Assembly (NCBI GenBank): GCA_028023455.1
Contig: JAQFVV010000050.1
Span: 1 to 64,000 of the forward strand
Direction of reading: 5' to 3'
Source: Epiperipatus broadwayi
Lineage: Eukaryota; Onychophora; Udeonychophora; Euonychophora; Peripatidae
Length of the DNA: 64,000 bases
Below are positions 46,995 through 57,931 of the stretch, piece after piece. Within the stretch, counting starts at the first letter, position 1. Every line of letters begins with the position of its first letter. Under the pieces are notes generated by a model, which saw only the letters and a list, made by a program, of their open reading frames with translations, made no database searches and was not told the origin of the DNA. The position numbers and the translations under genes are program-made.

Positions 46995-47200
46995 ATATAA
47001 GTATATTAGACCATTAATTGGGATTCCTGGTATTTTTGCTTGAATATTCTAGCACCTTACTGAGGAAGCCAGTAGCAGAAACCGGTCTGGGGTTGGGGAT
47101 ATTCTGCAAAGTTTGTTAAGAGCTTATTTGCAAGCTCTATACAACACTTGTAATACAAGCTTGTTAAATTAGGTCATGTGACATATGATTTCTTTGTAAT
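46995..47200 (+). mobile_element. Hammerhead repeat family C, partial plus copy
   Basis: After the ribozyme come the shared segments tgttaagagctta, tgtaatacaagcttg and ttaggtcatgtgacatatga, as in the copies at 61310-61410 and 15780-15840. Confidence 0.7.
47042..47106 (+). ncRNA. Family C hammerhead ribozyme, intact core
   Basis: Upstream GAATAT and ACCTTA pair with ATATTC and TGGGGT downstream (6+6 pairs, two of them G-T) around an internal loop. CTGAGGA lies at 47060-47066, stem II is a two-pair GC/GC hairpin with a CAGTA loop, GAAA spans 47078-47081, and ACCGGT gives helix III with a two-base loop. The GTC site cleaves at 47087/47088. All invariant bases are present. The short stem II with an A-A pair at its base is the weak point. 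Confidence 0.78.
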
Positions 47201-47734
47201 TGTTTCTTTTATATATATATATATATATAACTGTTGTATTCATTACTATGTTAAAATCACTTATTGTTCATAAATAAATTTTAATTTTTTAAATTTCATA
47301 TTAATATATTTTGTACAAAATTAAATTTTACTATTTCAATTTCTCACAAGCAAACACAAAATACATTTATGCATAAATGTATCTGTATCTGTTAAATATA
47401 TTAATGATTAAGTTATTCTGTATACTATTAATTGTAAGATTATTGCAGTTTTTAGTGTTTTCTTAAATATAATTTTATAATGACTTAACATTGAAATATT
47501 TAAAACAATAAAATCCTTTAAAACATTTTAATGATTTGCATTTTGTATTAGCTATATATTTGGTTTGAATCCTAGCATTAAATACATGCAATATTTTCTT
47601 TTATTTAAGAATTAATCTTCTCTGTAAGTACTTCATTCCTATTTCTTCATTTAATGCTATCATAATTACTAATTTACTAATTTAAAGTTTTAAATTATTT
47701 TAAATTACAGAATTATTTTTTTCTATGATTTTTC

Positions 47735-47742
47735 ATGTAACT
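47735..47742. repeat. hAT target-site duplication, left
   Basis: atgtaact, repeated exactly at 49266-49273. Eight bases is the usual length for hAT elements. Confidence 0.9.
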
Positions 47743-49265
47743 CAGCGTTTCCCAACCTTTTTTGGCTCGCGTACCACTTGGTAGTACATCACGCTAAATT
47801 GTACCACTTCGTAAAATGATTGTATTTTGTGAAATTTATTGCGAGTGTGTTATTTTATTTGCATTATAAATATTATAGGGTGACCATGTATTCACATCAC
47901 AATGAGACAAATTACATTGAAACACGCTTAAACGATTATAAACTCACTGAAAATATAAATTCACTGTAACATATATATATATGTGTGTGTTTGTTCAAAG
48001 TTTCATATTTATCTACTATTTTGTCATATTTCGTTTACTAATAAATGGTTTTAATAAAAACACAAAATTATAAAAAACCAATTAATATATTTTATCATAA
48101 TCAAATATTTTTATAAAATAAATTTAATGAGATCCTTGTGCTTGTTTCGAAAAACATAATTTTTTGAAATTTGGTTCAAAAGATGTGAGGTATACCCTTA
48201 AGTCTACAGCTGCATTCAATTTGTTTCAATACTTTTTTTTTTTAAAATATATGAAGAAAAAGCTCTTTCTCTACTAATTTCATACTAGTAAATGGTAATA
48301 ATAATTTAAGAGCTTTCTCAGAAAGTTGTTCATAATCTTTAATGTTTAACCAAAATTAATTAGATTGTGTCGATAATTCTATTAAATTTTCTTTCTCTTT
48401 TATTGATAATGATGTAGCTTTTTCTAAATGTTCTTCATAGAAGGGGTTTGAAATCCACTTATCATTTGTGTTTTCGGGTTTTGCAAAATATTCCATTAAA
48501 GACAATTTTAATCCTGTTAAATGTGCTATTATATTTTCTCGTATATCTTGAGACAGACTAACCTTATTTTCAAACAAAAAAAATATGTAGAGTTTTGAAT
48601 ACTTTCGGTTGATTGTTTTCAATACACTGCTTCCAAAAATCTAATTTCTTAATCATATTTTCAATTTTATCATTAACATTAAAGATCGTTATCGAGTTGT
48701 TCTGAGGTGTCAAATTTAAGTTATTTATTTGCAAAAAAATATCAGTTAAATATGCAATCACCTGAATGAAGCCAACCAAAATCATACAATTTCGAAGAAA
48801 GATCAAAAGAATTGTCTTCAAAAAAAAAAACTGTCCTTCTTGTCTAAATTCGAATAAGCGGGTTATATGGGGATCAATGAATTTTAATAAACAAAGACGA
48901 TACAATCACAAACAATAACCTGTCACTTGTAAGCCGCGCGGGGAAGTGAACAAGAGTGCAGCACCATGACAACAGTGGCGGCAATATCTCAAGTTACTAA
49001 TGGCTAACGGCTAAATTTAAAAATGCACTCCAAAAAAACGATATCGATTGCTGGATTTTCGATCATCGACTGTACATATTAACAACTTTACTGTATAATA
49101 TTATTAATTAAAATAATTTTTATGAATTATAGGAAAAAACGTTTCTATGATATTTTTATGATTTGATTTTTTTTATGTCTGCCATTATTGATTATTTTTC
49201 GCGTACCACCAACCAGCAACTCGCGTACCACCAGTGGTACGTGTACCACAGGTTGGGAAACGCTG
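47743..49265 (-). mobile_element. hAT transposon, ZBED5-like group, defective
   Basis: Terminal inverted repeats CAGCGTTTCCCAACCT (47743-47758 and the reverse complement at 49250-49265) are flanked by an 8-bp duplication. Both subterminal regions contain several copies of gcgtaccac or gtaccac, likely transposase-binding repeats. The 1.5-kb interior holds only the C-terminal part of a transposase with frameshifts, so the element has lost its N-terminal half and cannot move itself. Confidence 0.9.
48230..48905 (-). pseudogene. hAT transposase C-terminal remnant
   Basis: Three reading segments follow each other on the minus strand. 48905-48570 contains FIDPHITRLFEF, AYLTDIFLQINNLNLTPQ, NVNDKIENMIKKLDFWK. 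48622-48356 contains LSQDIRENIIAHLTGLKL and NDKWISNPF. 48356-48260 reads FWLNIKDYEQLSEKALKLLL PF. The order and spacing are those of ZBED5/FAM200-like hAT transposases, ending in the hAT dimerisation region. One frameshift lies near 48600 and stops follow the end. The BED zinc finger and the first catalytic residues are absent. Confidence 0.8.
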
Positions 49266-49273
49266 ATGTAACT
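49266..49273. repeat. hAT target-site duplication, right
   Basis: atgtaact, identical to 47735-47742. Confidence 0.9.
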
Positions 49274-50019
49274 GACTGTATTAAATGATGTCCATAATAT
49301 GCAAAAATACATACATCTATTTATGAAATAGATTAGTGTAAAAAACCTTACTGTAATAATTTACAAGTCTGATTTGTAAAGATTCATTTAAATAAATATA
49401 CATATAATATTAACATTCTTCCATCAATGTCAATTTATTCATCTAGTTGATGAATAAATTAGCATAAAATAGGCATTATTTACAAGTTTATTTAAATGAT
49501 TGTTGGGAAATCTGACTTGCAAATTATAGGGTAATATTTTTGAACTTAATTGTTTTATATATATGTTTATATAATATTTGATAAGTCATCATTTATTTAC
49601 ATGCTTGTTAACATTTTTAGAATACATATATACACACATAATAACAAAACACTAGAATGAACAGTACAACATTCAAAATACCAATACTTAAAAATAACAG
49701 CCAACTTATAGTCTGACTGTTATCCTGAGTACTAAAAAAACATTTAAAGTCACACAACATTAATGCAACATTAATAGTATCACAGTCTCACCAAACTTCC
49801 ATAATTTATGCATATTTACATAATTATATGTGTTTATTTTTAAAAAATACATATGAATTATCTTTTCTTCAAATCACTTTTCTTATGCAAAATATAAGTA
49901 CAGTGCAAACAAAAACTGCCATTAGAAATAACGGAATGTTTTGCAATTACAGATTTTTATCTTTTTCAATGCACATTTCAACTCACTAATGAATTTGGAC
50001 CAACTTCAAATGTAACTTT
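49274..50019. other. AT-rich spacer
   Basis: No feature recognised. Confidence 0.35.
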
Positions 50020-50590
50020 ATATAAAATTTTACATACGTCATAACTGGACCATGTCGTAACTGGACCGACTCCAAAACACCACTTTATATACCATTTTAC
50101 ATATGTCATAACTGGACCAACTCCAAAACATCACTTTATATACCATTTTACATATGTCATAACTGGACCAACTCCAAAACACCACTTTATATACCATTTT
50201 ACATATGTCGTAACTGGACCAACTCCAAAACACCACTTTATACACCATTATACATATATCATAACTGGACCAACTCCAAAACATCACTTTATATTCAATT
50301 TTACATATGTCATAACTGGACCAACCCCCCCAAAAAAAACTTTATATACAATTTTATATACATATATCATAACTGGACCAACTCCAAAACATCACTTTAT
50401 ATTCAATTTTACATATGTCATAACTGGACCAACCCCCCAAAAAAAACTTTATATACAATTTTATATATGTCATAACTGGACCAACACCAAAAAAAACTTT
50501 ATATACAATTTTACATATGTTATAACTGGACCAACTCCAAAACACCACTTTATATACAATTTTATAAATGTTGTAACACTACTTTATATA
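50020..50590. repeat. 51-bp minisatellite, about 11 copies
   Basis: The unit cataactggaccaactccaa, aacaccactttatata, ccattttacatatgt is repeated with an exact 51-bp step in the first half (50101 to 50152, and so on). Variants with cccccaaaaaaaac occur in the second half. Because 51 is 17 codons, the minus strand stays open over several units (FWSWSSYDICKMVYKV). This is a by-product of the period and not evidence for a protein. Confidence 0.92.
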
Positions 50591-50880
50591 CAATTTTATC
50601 TATGTTTATGTTAATAATATCAATCTTTTCATTACTAATTAATCTAAAAGCATAACATTCACTTATTTGTAATGGAAGGTTTTGTTTTGATGATTTTTTG
50701 ATTTTGCATGTGGAAAATGATTTGCAGGGAAAAAATCAAAGAGCATATTTTATGGATGATGTATAAGTTATTAAATAACATAATTATGTAAATATATAAA
50801 AATTATGGAAAGTTGGTCATTTGCATATGAATATTAATGTTCTTTTATAAAAAAATGCTAATGACTATTGCTCAGGAGAT
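50591..50880. other. AT-rich spacer
   Basis: No feature recognised. Confidence 0.35.
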
Positions 50881-50882
50881 CA

Positions 50883-50978
50883 TAAGAAGTTTGAGTGTCA
50901 GAATTGATCATAGGTCCTTCCATTAGCAAGTCGGATACTCTACTAACTGTGCCCTGCTGCACAAGGTATAAAAACTCT
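50883..50978 (-). mobile_element. tRNA-derived SINE, minus strand
   Basis: Read on the minus strand: gcagggcacagttagtagag (A-box-like cagttagtagag), then atccgacttgctaatgg in the position of an anticodon arm, then cctatgatcaattctgac (B-box-like). The spacing between boxes is that of a tRNA. It differs from the SINE at 9268. A decayed tRNA pseudogene is the alternative. Confidence 0.5.
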
Positions 50979-52274
50979 TCTAAAATGCTACTCAGTCTGG
51001 AAGTCACACTGAAAGATGACTGCAGCTATTACGTAGTTTTATATATTGGTATTTTGAATACTGTAGAATTCATTTCAGTGTTTTCTATTATTAGACATAA
51101 ATAAGATATATTAGACTGTTTAAAATAGTATTCTCTGAGTTAAACTCTGAAGATGTGCTTTGCGATAATTTAAATTTTTTGCCAGATGTATTTTTAATGT
51201 TTTCACATTACAATCATGGCACATAACAATGACATAACTATAATGTAAAAACATCAAAGGTGCACTTTCCAATAAGCTTAATATACTGCCAACTGTATCT
51301 TCAAAGTTTAGTTCAGATCTATTTTAAATGCCTCAAATTATCATCAGATTTATAATGTATATGTGTAATATAAGGTATATGAGCACAGACTTTCAGATGA
51401 CCCATCACTCACCACTCTATCTAATAACACTGATACACTCAATGTATATGTGAGAAATATATACAGATTCTGCAAAACTACTATTGCAAAACAATTACAA
51501 AAATTATTTAGAAATAAAGTGATAAAACATTGTAATAAATCTTTTTTTTTTAAATTATAATTCTATATCATAATTTTAGATTTAGTCTCAATTGAAATAA
51601 AGTAATTCTCTCTTGCCATTGATATGGCTTCATATTTCAGTCACGTGACTTCAGATTACATAATGCTTTTCAGGGCAAACTCTTTCTATGTTACTCCAAG
51701 CTAATATAAGATTCACTGCAGTAGAGCAAAGCTCTGACTAATATAGACCATTAAACTAAAAGTTCGTTTTGATGTACTAATGGGACAGAAATGAAGATAG
51801 ATTTAATTAGCACTGCCATCTATTTACTTACTGATTGCTCAATTTTATAATAGATGGCACTACAGGAATAAAGTTTTTTCCTGAAAATTGTGATTAAGAG
51901 GTAATATTATTTTCTGACCAAGTTAAGTAAAAAAGACTTATCACTGAAGTACTGAAGAATTTTTAACCTTCTGCTTGATGATTATATAAAAAGCAATTGC
52001 ATTGTGGGTCCAGAAATGTTAAGCGTTAAAGTACCACACTTTCCACAACTGTTTTACTCAGCTGACCAAACTGAAATTCTTTAGCTCTTCTAGTTATATG
52101 TTACTATATGCATCATTTAATTAATTAGTTAAATATTTTTAGAAAAATTTAGACATTTATACTTTCTCAAATACATTCAGTGTTTAATAATAACAAATAG
52201 ATTAGAATAGAAGACTTTCAAGTAATATTACTTTTCTTCGATCATTAACAATCCAGAATGGCAATGGAACCAGT
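50979..52274. other. Spacer with a family B fragment
   Basis: 51355-51460 carries a worn family B tail in minus orientation (gagcacagactttcag, cactgatacact). The rest has no recognised feature. Confidence 0.45.
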
Positions 52275-52281
52275 AGTATTT
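52275..52281. repeat. RTE target-site duplication, left (7 bp)
   Basis: agtattt, repeated at 55499-55505 exactly at the two ends of the element. Confidence 0.75.
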
Positions 52282-52434
52282 CATCATCATCAACCATTGT
52301 CAATCCACTGAAGAATGAAGGTTTCTCCAAGTTCAATCCATCTTTTCCTATCTTTAGCTTCTCTTCTCCACATCATACCTGCACACTTTCTTATTTCATC
52401 CATCCATCTCACATGTGATCTCTGTCTGGGTCTT

Positions 52435-55245
52435 TTACCAGTCTCTTGAAATCCAGTTTAAAATTTCAATTGTCCATCTGTTATCATCTCTTCTAACAAT
52501 ATGTCCAGCCCAACTCCACTTCAGTCTTTTAATTTTTTCAATGAGGTCAGTAACACCTGTTTGTTCTCTTACCCATACATTGCGTTTTCGATCCCTTCTT
52601 GTTACTCCCAACATGCATCTCTCCATACTTCTTTGAGTGGTCTGAAGTCTCTGTATTGCTCTTCTATTAAGTGTCCAAGTCTCAGATCCATAAGTAAGAA
52701 CTAGCAAAACACATTTATTAAAAACCTTCCTTTTCAAACACATAGGCATATTTCCTTTTAGTATCAAGTTATTTCTACCAAAAGCACTCCAACCAAGTTT
52801 AATTCTATGATTAATTTCATCCATTATATTTCCATCTGTATTAATAATCTGACCAAGGTATTTGTAACTGTTAACTTCTTCTAACTCATCATAATCAATC
52901 TTTATTTTCATATTTTGAGAAAATCTATTAAACATTACTTTAGTCTTTTTAACATTTATCTTTAGTCCTACTTTCCTACTTCCATCTGATAACTCCTGCA
53001 ACATTTCCTGTAGCTCTAAAGCATTATTTGCAAAAACAACTACATCATCTGCAAAATCTAAATGACTTAAATAATCTCCATTTACTTTCACCCCTTTAGC
53101 TTCCCATTTTAATCCACAAAATACTTCTTGCAGCACTGCTGTAAAAAGTTTTGGAGATATGGAGTCACCCTGTCTTACACCCTTTTCAATGTTGATTTTC
53201 CTACTATCATTATGTAATCTAATTGTTGCTGTTGCATTTTTATAAATATTCTTCAAAATATGACAATATCCTGGATCTACACCTTGATGATCCAATGCTT
53301 TAATCACTGAAGAAATGTTTATAGAATCAAATGCCTTTTCATAGTCTACAAATCCTAAGCATAATGGCAACTCATATTCATTTGTCCTTTCTATAATTTC
53401 TCTCAATACCTGGATATGATCTACTGTACTAAAACCACTTTTAAATCCAGCTTGTTCTCTTGGTTGGTGGAAATCCAGTGTTTTCTGTAGACGAGTTGTA
53501 ATTATCTTAGTAAAAATTTTGTATAAAACTGATAAAAGAATGATAGGTCTGTAATTTCTAATATCTTCTTTATCACCTTTTTTAAATATTAATATTAATA
53601 CTGCATTCTTCCAATCATCTGGTACATCTTTATCATTTAGACATTTGGTATATAACTTTGCTAAAAAAAATTCTATTTCTTCACCTGCTTCTTTTAATAT
53701 ATCAATTATAATTCCATCATTACCTGGAGCCTTCCCTTTCTTCATAAATTTAATTGCATGTCTCACTTCCTCATTCAAAATTCTGGGCAATTTGGAAGAT
53801 ATAATAGGTATAGGAGGCACTTGTTCTTTATTACTATATAATTCTTGATAGAAGTCTTCTACACATTTAATGATGTCATCTCTCTTTTTAGTAATAATGC
53901 CATCTTTTTTTCTTATTGCAGATATAAATTTCCTACCAATACCAAAATGTTGTTTTACACTCTTTAGACTTTTATTCTCTTCTACAGCTTTCCTTGCTAG
54001 TTCACAATTATACTTTCTTATATCATTTTCAATTCTTTTCCGCACCATTTTACAAAATTTGAGATATTCAATCTTTTTTAATGCATCATTGTTGTATATC
54101 CTCATATTCCTTCTTTTCTTCATAAATTCTCTAGTCTCAGTAGAAATTTTACTGGTCAATTGCTGCTTTTTTCTACCAGCTATCTTTGTTGCAGTTTTTA
54201 AAAGTGTATCACTTATTTTCCTATTAATGTCATTCAAATCTGAATCATGTTCAAAATCTACTAATACTTGAAACCGATTTGTAAGTTCTAATTTAAATTC
54301 ATTAGAATGTTTCTGAAGATTAGGAATATCAACTGTAAATATTGTTTTTCTTAATAATTTTTGTCTCTCTAGTTTTGCATTAACATGTATCTTACATCTT
54401 ACTAATCGATGATCACTTCCTGTGTTAAATTTATTAAGAACATTACAATCTTGAAATATGTATTTTTGGTTAGTCAAAATATAATCCAATTCTGCTGTAC
54501 CTTCATTTGGATGCTTCCATGTCCATTTCCTTTTAACATTTTTCTCAAAAAAAGAATTCATAATATAAAGTTTTTCTTTTTCTGCAAACTCCACAAGTCT
54601 ATGTCCTCTCTCATTTCTATTACCATAACCAAAACTACCTACAGCATTTTCATCTTTCATTTGTTTACCAATTCTAGCATTAAAGTCTCCCATAACAATT
54701 TTAAAATGTTGTTTACTCTGATCAAAAGCCTTTTGTACATCCATATAAAAATCTTCTATAACTTCATCACTATGAGAACTTGTTGGGGCATAAACCTGAA
54801 TTATCTGCATTTGGTATCTGCTATTAAGTTGTAAAACTAATCTTGCCACTCTGTCTGATACACCATCAATCTCCACAATATTATTCTTCCATTTTTTATT
54901 TATAATGAATCCTACTCCACTTGTATTTCCAATATTTGTGCCTTTATAGTAGAGTATATGTCCACTTTTTAAATCAATTGTTTCTTCACCTTTTCTTCTA
55001 ACTTCACAAAGTCCAATAATGTCCCATTTAATATAAGACAGTTCTTCTAACTCTTGCAATCTTCCTTCACTTGAAAGTGATCTGCAGTTGTAAGTACCTA
55101 AATAAAAAGTTGTCATCAAATGGCAGCCTGAGTCTGCAATCATGGGATTCTTAGCACCCTCTGCCTTCGGCCACCAACCGCTGCCTTGGTTGGTGACTTT
55201 ACAGCTTCCTGGGAATAAGGGCCATGATTTATTTTTGTCTGTCAT
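52435..55245 (-). CDS. RTE endonuclease-reverse transcriptase, 936 codons, C-terminus frameshifted
   Basis: ATG at 55245 matches the start of the other copy. Endonuclease motifs: TYNCRSL at 51-57, catalytic E at 81 (GLCEVRR), GDFNA at 186-190, SDHR at 277-280. Reverse transcriptase motifs: PGND about 507, IFKKGD about 553, FVDYEKAFD at 632-640, GVRQGDSISP at 689-698, FADD at 731-734, then the WAGHIVRRDDNRW segment. The protein nicks target DNA and copies its RNA there. A one-base insertion near 52437 (gactgg for gattg) ends the frame early at NWISRDW. About 40 C-terminal residues present in the copy at 33616 are out of frame. Whether the truncated enzyme works is unknown. Confidence 0.9.
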   Translation of the reverse strand: MTDKNKSWPLFPGSCKVTNQGSGWWPKAEGAKNPMIADSGCHLMTTFYLGTYNCRSLSSEGRLQELEELSYIKWDIIGLCEVRRKGEETIDLKSGHILYYKGTNIGNTSGVGFIINKKWKNNIVEIDGVSDRVARLVLQLNSRYQMQIIQVYAPTSSHSDEVIEDFYMDVQKAFDQSKQHFKIVMGDFNARIGKQMKDENAVGSFGYGNRNERGHRLVEFAEKEKLYIMNSFFEKNVKRKWTWKHPNEGTAELDYILTNQKYIFQDCNVLNKFNTGSDHRLVRCKIHVNAKLERQKLLRKTIFTVDIPNLQKHSNEFKLELTNRFQVLVDFEHDSDLNDINRKISDTLLKTATKIAGRKKQQLTSKISTETREFMKKRRNMRIYNNDALKKIEYLKFCKMVRKRIENDIRKYNCELARKAVEENKSLKSVKQHFGIGRKFISAIRKKDGIITKKRDDIIKCVEDFYQELYSNKEQVPPIPIISSKLPRILNEEVRHAIKFMKKGKAPGNDGIIIDILKEAGEEIEFFLAKLYTKCLNDKDVPDDWKNAVLILIFKKGDKEDIRNYRPIILLSVLYKIFTKIITTRLQKTLDFHQPREQAGFKSGFSTVDHIQVLREIIERTNEYELPLCLGFVDYEKAFDSINISSVIKALDHQGVDPGYCHILKNIYKNATATIRLHNDSRKINIEKGVRQGDSISPKLFTAVLQEVFCGLKWEAKGVKVNGDYLSHLDFADDVVVFANNALELQEMLQELSDGSRKVGLKINVKKTKVMFNRFSQNMKIKIDYDELEEVNSYKYLGQIINTDGNIMDEINHRIKLGWSAFGRNNLILKGNMPMCLKRKVFNKCVLLVLTYGSETWTLNRRAIQRLQTTQRSMERCMLGVTRRDRKRNVWVREQTGVTDLIEKIKRLKWSWAGHIVRRDDNRWTIEILNWISRDW

Positions 55246-55498
55246 GATTGTATATATTGAAAAAATATTCTTAAACTCGGAGGTAAAAAGCCAATAAACT
55301 CACCACGCTGGCTAATTGGTGTTGGTGAGTAGCCCATCCATGTTCATGTACTATATGAATAATCACATAGTAATAACAGCTGCAACGACAAGAACGTATG
55401 GAGTGGACATTAGGAATTTGCACTGCTCAGTTCCTTTAAGGCTTCCAAGAGGAATCAAAGGGTCTCCTTTAGTTAATAGCAAACTCCTTTCTGCAGCC
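55246..55498 (-). promoter_or_regulatory. RTE 5' untranslated region
   Basis: Closely matches 36574-36899 except for a missing stretch near the ATG. An internal promoter would be expected here, but no named box is visible. Confidence 0.6.
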
Positions 55499-55505
55499 AG
55501 TATTT
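55499..55505. repeat. RTE target-site duplication, right (7 bp)
   Basis: agtattt, identical to 52275-52281. Confidence 0.75.
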
Positions 55506-56385
55506 AGATTACCTTAAATTCAGTACTCATGAATTAAACATCAATAATTCTATTCCCATATCAGCCTGTCACCAACCATGCTAGTAATCCGGAAGAAGAA
55601 AAGGAAATATCACTCAAAACAGTATTTTCTGTTTCACCCTTGATGTTATTATTAACAATTGAGAATAAACTATAAAAACATTTAATATCATCACAAATGT
55701 TCAGAAAAATCTTAGATCTTGAGTTTATTATTCAATCACAGGGCATATGATATAATAAATTTCACTCTCTAATTTAGAACAACATTAGTGAACTACAACT
55801 AAATACCTTCAGAGCTAAGAGGATAGATTTGTATCATTCTATCCTTTCAAATTTGATTGATGCTTACATGTCTCACTAGGGGGTGCATTTACTTTTATTT
55901 CAGTTATATATTAGACTGTAATTCATTATTATTACATATTTGATATTTGATTATTTGTTGAGTTTAAAATAAATAGAAATATCTCTGGTTGTAAATTACT
56001 TTAGTTGGTTCAAATCAATTTGCAGTAAAAATATTATATGATTTAACATTCTTTCCTCTGTTTATTGTGATTCAAGATAACTTTTTACACAAAAACTTGT
56101 GGCCATTCTCTAATATAAAAAGTTTATTGAACATTATACCATGAGAATAACAATGTTATATACTACCAGTGCTTGTATCTCATTATTTTAAATGTTATAT
56201 ACATTTAGTGTTATAGTTAGCTAGTATTTTGGATCTTTATAAAGAATTTTGAAAATATGGGAATAGGATATTAGTATAAATGAAGTAGATTTAATTAAAA
56301 TGTGATAGTGGAATTAAAAATTGCACCATGGCTAATAAAAAATAAAAAGTAAATGAGTTTATTGTAGTATATAATGGTTTACATA
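55506..56385. other. AT-rich spacer
   Basis: No feature recognised. Confidence 0.35.
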
Positions 56386-56522
56386 GAGGCTAAATTGTCC
56401 ACACATTAGCACCACCAGTGCAGACCAGAGTAATCAATGGATGCAAAAACTAAGAACCTTGCATCCATTGATTATTCTGGCTTGCACTGGTGGCGCTACT
56501 GTATGGAGAGTTTAGCCTCTGC
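56386..56522. mobile_element. Family A terminal fragments as a short fold-back
   Basis: The left arm (aggctaaattgtccacac to atcaatggatgcaa) and right arm (ttgcatccattgattattc to ggagagtttagcct) are reverse complements of about 60 bp. Only the family A end segment is present, without ribozyme. Confidence 0.75.
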
Positions 56523-56525
56523 GTA

Positions 56526-57734
56526 AACAGCTTGTGTACGCATAAGAAATGGTGATCACGTAATGTTTAGGGGTTTATATAATGGTTTCAGAGGAAGGAA
56601 ATATTTAACTTTTAAAAGGAAATCTGGGTTTATGATCTATGCCTAAAAACTACTTATCATTTCAAATAGCTATTTTGCATCATATTAATATTCTTCTTAA
56701 TAGCAGAATATTTAAATATTCTTTAGACCAAATTTTTTACAACAAAAAACTTGAACAATATATTAACTTTAAAGATTTTTAAATTCGAATTATGACTAAT
56801 ATTTAATTCAATAAACTTGTTTTAAATTGAAAAATAAAAATATTAAAACTTAACACCTCTTTAAAAAAAACAATTAGAATTTATGTTCAACATCAAATAT
56901 TAATTTTAAGAAAATATATTAAAAAAATTTATTCTATATTATTGTGACTTTATTAAAAAAATATAATGAAATTGATTTGAAAAAAAAATCATAAACAAAA
57001 TGAATGATTATTTCTATTAAATCAAAAATTATGTTTAATTAAATAAAATGTTTGAGTAATTAAATTATTTAATCAGATGTAAATAAACAGAACCGTTGTT
57101 GCAAAATTAAATGAAATCAGATTATATAGACAATCTTTTTTTTTTTTTTTACCTGTATTACAATTTTAAGTGCTGAACGCATATCGACACATAATGTATA
57201 GTAGTAAGCATATATATTTTCATGCCAGTAATCTAGCGTTCAAAGTGAAAATAGATTAAAAATTTATTTCAGATAGTTAAAATTTCCTAGACTGTAAAAT
57301 AGGTAAAACGAGAGAAAATCCATAAAAAAACTTCTACCAGTTTGAAGTTTGTTGATCTGGTGAGAATTCTCGTTTGCTTGATTTTTTTCCATCTACTATG
57401 ACTTAATGTTGAAGAGAGTTGTGGGAATTGTTTACCCCAAAACAGGTCAGATTTGTGTGTTTATGTTATTCAAGTGGAAATTTTTTGCCATTTTTTGACT
57501 TATTTTGAACCATCTATCACAAAAATAAATGAAATCATATAAAAGGAAGTTAAATATATATATATAACAAATTTATTCGCTTGCTCTCTTATGTGGAAAC
57601 TTTTTTATGGTATTGCCCAAGTTTAAGTCACATGTGTATCATGCTTGAACATAAATAGTTTTTTTTTATTAATTTCATTTTAAATGTATGTAAATAAATC
57701 ATTTTTATATAGCGCGATGTTTGTAAACTGTAAT
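56526..57734. other. AT-rich spacer
   Basis: No feature recognised. Confidence 0.35.
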
Positions 57735-57931
57735 ATTTAAAACAGCATTACACTGTTGCACATGCGCTTTGAAGATTTTAACTATAAATGAATGAATACT
57801 AACACTCAACCACATGATAAAGTCTTTAGAAAAGATAGAAAGACTTTATCATGTGGTTGAGTGTTAGTATTCATTCATTTATAGTTAAAATCTTCAAAGC
57901 GCATGTGCAACAGCATAATGCTGTTTTAAAT
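57735..57931. repeat. Near-perfect 93-bp inverted repeat with 11-bp loop
   Basis: Left arm 57735-57827 and right arm 57839-57931 are reverse complements with about two differences (cagcattacactg against cagcataatgctg). The loop is agaaaagatag. There is no similarity to the ribozyme families and no coding capacity. Transcription would yield a long hairpin RNA. Confidence 0.9.

Larger units (their letters stand above)
52282..55498 (-). mobile_element. RTE-clade LINE, full length, nearly intact
   Basis: The element is 3.2 kb, from 5' end tggctgcagaaaggag (55498) to a (TGA)n tail (52282-52291), and is bounded by a 7-bp duplication. It has one long ORF of 936 codons and a 5' untranslated region of about 250 bp. 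It shares its 5' boundary and most of its sequence with 33608-36899. It is the youngest-looking element in the window. Confidence 0.9.

Noticed and set aside
50039-50548. Minus-strand open frames with FWSWSSYDIC repeats
   Set aside because: They follow from the 51-bp period of a minisatellite. There is no start context or conservation to support a protein.
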